Shown here in pieces: positions 6,505-9,505 of a stretch of 9,505 bases of DNA. The notes beneath the pieces were generated by a model. The model was not told the DNA's origin, ran no database searches, and was given only the letters and a program-made list of their open reading frames with translations. How positions within the stretch are numbered: the first letter of the stretch is position 1; each line of letters starts with the position of its first letter. Location: positions 1 to 9,505 of the forward strand of contig JAYTEX010000038.1 in NCBI GenBank assembly GCA_043734785.1, given 5' to 3'. The DNA comes from CAIKBL01 sp043734785. GTDB taxonomy: Bacteria; Pseudomonadota; Gammaproteobacteria; Ga0077536. A program made the translations under genes and the position numbers.

Positions 6505-6868
6505 GTCGTCCCTGAAAAAAGCATTCTGCGCGGTGGAAATAGGGAACCGCTCGCATTGTGGCGAGATGGTTTTGCAAGATTTGTGAGTTTCGCCGAGCGA
6601 AAGCTTGCAAAAACGCACGGAGATACGAAACCCGATCGGGTTGTTGGGGTGAGCTTGACCCGATCACGTAGGTTGGGGTGAGCTTGCGAAGCCCAACAGT
6701 GAGTAGACCCGCTCGCGCGGATACTCGGATTCGCGACGACTAGCCTGACACAGGGGGTCACTCGGCGGATCATGGATGTTGGGGTTCGCGGCGCTCACCC
6801 CAACCTACCTTGAACACGTTGCCCGCATGCGCTTTGGCTGCGATAGAAGCGACTTTTTCAGAGACGAC
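6505..6868. mobile_element. 364-bp MITE-like element with TIRs and 6-bp TSD
   Basis: The left end reads GTCGTCCCTGAAAAA and the right end, inverted, GTCGTCTCTGAAAAA: 14 of 15 positions agree. Immediately outside both ends is the same hexamer, TAACTA (6499-6504 and 6869-6874), as expected of a target-site duplication. No reading frame of useful length lies inside, so it must be mobilised in trans or be a shrunken insertion sequence. The interior is rich in structure: CTCGC/GCGAG (6550-6565), a nested hairpin with TTTTGCAAG/CTTGCAAAA outer and TTTCGC/GCGAAA inner arms (6570-6612), the palindrome AACCCGATCGGGTT (6629-6642) and an inverted REP pair. I cannot name the transposase family. The duplication length of 6 bp is short, but together with matching ends it makes chance unlikely. 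Confidence 0.7.
6668..6808. repeat. Inverted pair of GTAG-type REP sequences
   Basis: At 6668 the plus strand reads GTAG then GTTGGGGTGAGC, closing with GCCCAAC at 6691-6697. At 6808, on the minus strand, the same GTAG-GTTGGGGTGAGC reads back to CCCCAAC. A GTAG tetranucleotide followed by an imperfect hairpin is the signature of REP elements handled by REP-associated tyrosine (Y1) transposases, and two such in inverted orientation make a REPIN/BIME-like unit. GTTGGGGTGAGCTTG also occurs at 6643-6657, 29 bp before the copy at 6672-6686, a partial direct repeat. No RAYT gene is in the window. Confidence 0.65.
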
Positions 6869-6912
6869 TAACTATTCAGAAAAATTCAGTTCAGCGCATT
6901 GTGCGACTGAAG

Positions 6913-6937
6913 CGGATTTCATCAACCGATAACGCAT
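6913..6937 (-). pseudogene. Orphan 5' end of the EVE gene beside ssrS
   Basis: These 25 bp equal positions 417-441, the first 25 bp of the EVE gene, except for one base (g6928 against a432). Read on the minus strand they give MRYRLMKS where the real gene gives MRYWLMKS. Thereafter the frame runs into unrelated sequence and a TAG at 6872-6874, inside the right target duplication of the MITE-like element. I take this to be the original position of the EVE start next to the 6S RNA, now cut off from the gene body. Confidence 0.7.
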
Positions 6938-6976
6938 CGATGGGCTTCGGCAGGCAATGAATGAATGCCTTCGGTT

Positions 6977-7027
6977 GCCCCAGGTCTGTTCTGATCCTTT
7001 GGGCGGGATCGGACGAACAGACGGGGC
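6977..7027 (-). terminator. Large hairpin just downstream of 6S RNA
   Basis: GCCCC and GTCTGTTC pair with GAACAGAC and GGGGC (13 bp, broken by a 2-nt bulge), and GATCC/GGATC pairs again inside. It starts 17 nt past the 3' end of ssrS on the same strand. No T tract follows, so it may act as a processing or stabilising structure, a factor-assisted terminator, or a leader element for the original downstream EVE gene. Confidence 0.45.
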
Positions 7028-7044
7028 CATGCGCAGATGGAGAT

Positions 7045-7231
7045 GGTGTTCTCCGCAATGCCGCTGCGGGCCGTAATCTTGAACCAAGGGCTCAAGATTG
7101 GGACTTCTCGGTGTGAATCAGGCTTCCCGCAGACGCGGGCATGCACAACATCACTGCCAGATCAGCCCCGAGTATTTGCAAAAATAGGCTCAAGGATCTC
7201 GAACCCACTGGCGAACACCACAGAGAACACC
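7045..7231 (-). ncRNA. ssrS: 6S RNA
   Basis: The RNA of about 187 nt lies on the minus strand, 62 bp after zapA, the standard proteobacterial place for ssrS. Its ends pair perfectly over 9 bp (GGTGTTCTC at the 5' end with GAGAACACC at the 3' end). Matches to E. coli 6S RNA include TGTTCGC near the 5' end, CTTGAGCC, the hairpin CTTGAGCCCTTGGTTCAAG (7078-7096) and GGCCCGCAGCGGCAT before the 3' end. 6S RNA folds as a long rod with a central bubble that imitates an open promoter and sequesters sigma-70 RNA polymerase in stationary phase. The exact termini are inferred from the closing stem. I see no convincing promoter of its own; it may be processed from a transcript coming through zapA. The gene for 5-formyltetrahydrofolate cyclo-ligase, which often follows, is absent here. 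Confidence 0.9.
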
Positions 7232-7293
7232 AAGCTTAAACTGTCAAAACTACAAGTGGCCCTATTGAGTAACTTTAGTTTGCGGGAGCCACC

Positions 7294-7641
7294 TTACTCG
7301 ACTTCGACCGTGGTCGGGGTCGTCGGCGGAAGTGCGGGCGCCTTGCCTCGCGTCAGTGCGGACTTGATTTTGGATTGTATCCGCTCAAGGCCGGCTCCCA
7401 AATCGGTCTCCACCGAGGCGTTAAGCCGCCGGTAGTCGAGATATTCGTGCGCAATGTTCAAAGAGGCCATGACGGCGACCCTTTCGCTGCCGATGACCTT
7501 GCCGCTGTCGCGCTGTTCGCGCAACTTGCGGTTCAGGAACTCGACCGATGCGAACAACGCCTCACGCTCGTCCTCAGCACACCCGACCAGGTACTCCTTA
7601 TCCATGATGGTCACCGTTATCGGCTTGACTTCGGAATTCAT
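7294..7641 (-). CDS. zapA: Cell division protein ZapA
   Basis: This 115-residue ZapA-family protein begins MNSEVKPITVTIMDKEYLVG. It has the globular N-terminal part with CAEDEREAL (about 21-29), the LNRKLREQRDSGKVIGSERV segment (about 36-55) and AVMASLNIAHEYL (about 56-68). A helical part (to about residue 95) then forms the coiled coil, followed by a Pro/Thr-rich tail. ZapA binds FtsZ at midcell and cross-links its filaments into a compact Z ring. It begins 10 bp after the stop of the ZapB-like gene and is surely co-transcribed with it; the ribosome binding site is weak, which suits translational coupling. ssrS follows on the same strand. The tail is somewhat longer than in E. coli but the gene is intact. 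Confidence 0.93.
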   Translation of the reverse strand: MNSEVKPITVTIMDKEYLVGCAEDEREALFASVEFLNRKLREQRDSGKVIGSERVAVMASLNIAHEYLDYRRLNASVETDLGAGLERIQSKIKSALTRGKAPALPPTTPTTVEVE

Positions 7642-7651
7642 GACTGTTCGC

Positions 7652-7873
7652 CTATCGTGCTTCCATCGCCTTCAGGCGCGCAATCATGGCTTCCACCCGG
7701 CTGCGGGCCTGTTCGGTTTTGTCGATGAGTGTCGCGCGTTCCGCCGCTAGCACGCTCTGATGGCTGCGCAACGCTTCGTTCTCATTCGCCAGCGTTTCCA
7801 CCGTGCGTATAAGCTCGTCAACGCGCGCTTCGAGGGTGGCAAGGTCAACGCGGTCTTTGAGCGGGTCAGCCAT
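7652..7873 (-). CDS. TIGR02449-type ZapB-like coiled-coil protein
   Basis: This short protein of 73 residues starts MADPLKDRVDLATLEARVDE. Nearly all of it is a heptad-patterned coiled coil, with LATLEARVDELIRTVETL, ENEALRSHQSVLAAERATL and RVEAMIARLKAMEAR. A small protein of this kind immediately before zapA is the conserved TIGR02449 family of Gammaproteobacteria, related in form to ZapB and presumed to help ZapA in the divisome. The ATG at 7873 is preferred because longer in-frame versions would extend through the -10 box of the promoter. The ribosome binding site is poor. It is the first gene of the zapB-like - zapA - ssrS unit and stands back to back with the UPF0149 gene. Confidence 0.82.
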   Translation of the reverse strand: MADPLKDRVDLATLEARVDELIRTVETLANENEALRSHQSVLAAERATLIDKTEQARSRVEAMIARLKAMEAR

Positions 7874-7915
7874 GGTCAAAATTAGTGGGTTGATGCGCGT
7901 GTGTGCGCAACAGGC

Positions 7916-7944
7916 AATATAGGGCTGCCCCAGAAAGCGGTCAA
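7916..7944 (-). promoter_or_regulatory. Sigma-70 promoter for ZapB-like/zapA/ssrS unit
   Basis: On the minus strand TTGACC (7944-7939), a 17-nt spacer and TATATT (7921-7916) match the sigma-70 consensus closely. Transcription would begin near 7909, about 36 nt before the ZapB-like ATG. It is the best promoter-like sequence in the window. Confidence 0.7.
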
Positions 7945-7995
7945 CCGCGTGTAAGGACGATTGTCGCCACATCCGCACCAAGCGCCCCCAATGAC

Positions 7996-8024
7996 TTCTG
8001 TCAATTCCTCGCTCGTGGGATAAT
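7996..8024 (+). promoter_or_regulatory. Extended -10 promoter for UPF0149/pepP
   Basis: GATAAT (8019-8024) is directly preceded by TGG, an extended -10 element. A poor -35 (TTCTGT, 7996-8001) is spaced by 17 nt. The start would be near 8031, with a short leader of about 24 nt to the ATG at 8055. The two divergent -10 boxes are about 100 bp apart. Confidence 0.5.
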
Positions 8025-8054
8025 TAAACCCACCCGATACGGCAGAAGTGGCCC

Positions 8055-8621
8055 ATGACAATCTTTTTTTCGCGCTCGTTCTATGCCGCCGTGTCTGCTG
8101 CCCTTGTGCAACTCGACAGCGACCTGGAGCCGGCCGAGTGCCACGGCATGCTATGCGGCATGTTGTGCAGCCCTGCAGGATTCGAAACACATCTCTGGCT
8201 GCAACACCTCACCGGCTATCCCAAATTCGCAGCCGCCAAGCTTACAATCGACGACGCGCTCAATGATCTGTTACGCAGTACGGTGCGCGGCATGGATGCC
8301 GACGATTTTGGCTTTCGCCTGTTACTGCCGGAGGATGACGAACCGCTGATAATACGCACCGGCGCGCTCGGCGGCTGGTGCCGCGGCTTCCTGTGCGGTT
8401 TCGGGATTATCCGTGGCGCGGCCGCGACAAGCGCGGAAAGCCAGGAGTTTCTCGGCGATCTTTACCGCATCAGCCAGGTCGATTCGCACGATGTTGCGGG
8501 CGAAGTCGGCGAGCATGCGTTTGAAGAAATCGTTGAGTACGCGCGGATGGGCGCGATTCTGCTGCGCGAGGAGAATCGCGAGGTGACAGCCGACGTGTTC
8601 GATCACAGGAGCATCCACTAG
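8055..8621 (+). CDS. UPF0149 (YgfB/YecA-type) family protein
   Basis: This 188-residue protein has the UPF0149 pattern: AECHGMLCGMLC (about 28-39), the ALGGWCRGFLCGFGI segment (about 103-117) and VGEHAFEEIVEYARMGAILL (about 151-170) near the end. E. coli YgfB, also next to pepP, is of similar length. The family's biochemical role is poorly defined; in Pseudomonas a YgfB homologue influences ampicillin-resistance regulation, but extending that here would be a guess. Gene order with pepP downstream is the conserved gammaproteobacterial one. The stop TAG shares its last base with the GTG that probably starts pepP, so the two are likely coupled. The ATG at 8055 has no obvious Shine-Dalgarno, which is consistent with the short leader. 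The gene reads as intact. Confidence 0.88.
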   Translation: MTIFFSRSFYAAVSAALVQLDSDLEPAECHGMLCGMLCSPAGFETHLWLQHLTGYPKFAAAKLTIDDALNDLLRSTVRGMDADDFGFRLLLPEDDEPLIIRTGALGGWCRGFLCGFGIIRGAAATSAESQEFLGDLYRISQVDSHDVAGEVGEHAFEEIVEYARMGAILLREENREVTADVFDHRSIH

Positions 8622-9505
8622 TGCGCGGCCAGGTTCCCCGCGCAAAAACGCCCATGGACAAAAAAGATTTCGCCCGCCGGCGCAAGCGACTGATGGATAT
8701 CGTCGATAACGGCGGCATCGTGATCCAGCCGACCGCCCCGGAACGCATCCGCAATCGTGACGTTTACTATCCTTTCCGCGCGGACAGCGATTTCCATTAC
8801 CTCACCGGATTTCCCGAGCCCGAAGCCGTGCTCGTGCTGGTCCCCGATCGCGCTCAAGGCGAGTGCATCCTGTTCTGCCGCGAAAAGGATCGCGCGACCG
8901 AACTCTGGCATGGGCGGCGCCATGGCCTAGAAGGCGCCTGTGAGTTTTATGGCGCCGACGACGCGTTTCCGATCGCCGACCTCGATGACATCCTTCCCGG
9001 GTTGATCGAGAACAAGGACCGCATTTACTACACGATGGGCCGATACCAGGATTTCGACCAACGTGTGGTCGGCTGGCTGAATCAGGTCTCGAGCAAGGGC
9101 CGTGCCGGCGTACACGCGCCGGATCAGTTCAATTCGCTCGCCCACTATGTGCACGAGATGCGGCTCTACAAGAGTCGCGAAGAGATCAAGACCATGCGGC
9201 GCGCGGCGCAGATTGCCGGGGTGGCCCACCGGCGCGCCATGCAGGCCTGTAAACCAGGTATGTTCGAATACCAGATCGAAGCGGAACTGTTACACAGTTT
9301 TATGGCTCAGGGCGCACGTGCGCCGGCCTACCCGTGCATTGTCGGGGGCGGCGCGAACAGCTGCATCCTCCACTACACGGATAACAGCGACATACTCAGA
9401 GACGGAGATTTGCTATTAATTGATGCCGGCGCTGAACTCGAGGGCTACGCCAGCGACGTCTCTCGGACTTTCCCGGTCAACGGTCGTTTCACCCCGGAGC
9501 AGCGC
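8621..9505 (+). CDS. pepP: Xaa-Pro aminopeptidase, 3' part beyond window
   Basis: 295 codons are visible and the frame is open at the right edge. The N-terminal aminopeptidase-P domain shows DFARRRKRLMDIV, then YYPFRADSDFHYLTGFPEPEA and the DRATELWHGRRHG stretch. The creatinase-like catalytic domain starts at about residue 180 (MRLYKSREEIKTMRRAAQI). It reaches LLLIDAGAELEGYASDVSRT, which supplies the first two metal-binding aspartates (in IDAG and SDVSRT). The His and two Glu ligands lie beyond the window. The enzyme is a dimanganese peptidase that removes N-terminal residues preceding proline. Two starts are possible. GTG at 8621 overlaps the previous stop by one base and has AGGAG 9 nt upstream. 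ATG at 8654 gives the usual family N-terminus (MDKKDF) but lacks a Shine-Dalgarno. I favour GTG on the ribosome-site evidence, without certainty. Confidence 0.93.
   Translation, partial: MRGQVPRAKTPMDKKDFARRRKRLMDIVDNGGIVIQPTAPERIRNRDVYYPFRADSDFHYLTGFPEPEAVLVLVPDRAQGECILFCREKDRATELWHGRRHGLEGACEFYGADDAFPIADLDDILPGLIENKDRIYYTMGRYQDFDQRVVGWLNQVSSKGRAGVHAPDQFNSLAHYVHEMRLYKSREEIKTMRRAAQIAGVAHRRAMQACKPGMFEYQIEAELLHSFMAQGARAPAYPCIVGGGANSCILHYTDNSDILRDGDLLLIDAGAELEGYASDVSRTFPVNGRFTPEQR

Noticed and set aside
442..6912. Integrase or transposase gene inside the proposed insertion
   Set aside because: No reading frame on either strand shows tyrosine or serine recombinase or DDE transposase features, so the element can only be inferred from its boundaries.
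6938..7044. 5-formyltetrahydrofolate cyclo-ligase gene (ygfA), often found after ssrS
   Set aside because: Only about 100 bp separate ssrS from the EVE stub and they hold a hairpin, not coding sequence.
6872..7087. Minus-strand reading frame of 71 codons
   Set aside because: It begins inside the 3' part of the 6S RNA and crosses the hairpin and the EVE stub; there is no coding signal apart from the orphan MRYRLMKS.
7235..7247. TTGACA followed by TTTAAG upstream of ssrS as its promoter
   Set aside because: TTGACA would sit at about -11 to -16 relative to the 6S 5' end, the wrong place for a -35 box, and no correctly spaced partner is visible.

Overview
The right third of the window is a conserved proteobacterial housekeeping block. 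On the minus strand it holds a TIGR02449/ZapB-like coiled-coil gene, zapA and the 6S RNA gene ssrS. Divergent from these, on the plus strand, are a UPF0149 (YgfB-type) gene and pepP, which runs off the right edge. The pairing of UPF0149 with pepP, back to back with zapA-ssrS, is typical of Gammaproteobacteria. The base composition looks moderately high in GC. I see nothing that fixes the genus. At the left edge is an almost complete EVE-domain gene, also on the minus strand.

The most telling structure links the two ends. The first 25 bp of the EVE gene (417-441) occur again at 6913-6937 with one mismatch, in the same orientation, about 100 bp downstream of the 6S RNA. The simplest reading is an ancestral order zapA - ssrS - EVE that was split by about 6.5 kb of foreign DNA bounded by a short direct repeat. 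No integrase or transposase gene remains in the insert.

The insert has two modules. From 652 to 3489, all on the minus strand, lies an eroded catabolic-looking cluster: an alpha/beta hydrolase, a 32-codon stub of an NTF2/SnoaL-like gene, an intact classical SDR, the C-terminal part of a second, PRISE-like SDR, and an EthD-domain protein. From 3943 to 6438, on the plus strand, lies a chemotaxis pair, a CheW adaptor and a methyl-accepting receptor, behind a good sigma-28 (FliA) type promoter and followed by a UUCG-capped hairpin. The receptor ends in a WxxF tail of the kind that tethers CheR/CheB. Transcription of the two modules diverges from a 560-bp gap at 3490-4048.

Between the receptor gene and the EVE stub is a 364-bp non-coding element (6505-6868). 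It has 15-bp terminal inverted repeats and a perfect 6-bp target duplication (TAACTA), so it looks like a MITE. It contains several hairpins and an inverted pair of GTAG-type REP sequences. Other structure includes an exact 23-bp-period array (497-588) next to an 11-bp-arm hairpin, four 11-bp tandem repeats that repeat the Shine-Dalgarno region of the receptor gene, and a large hairpin just past the 6S RNA. No CRISPR array, tRNA or rRNA is visible.
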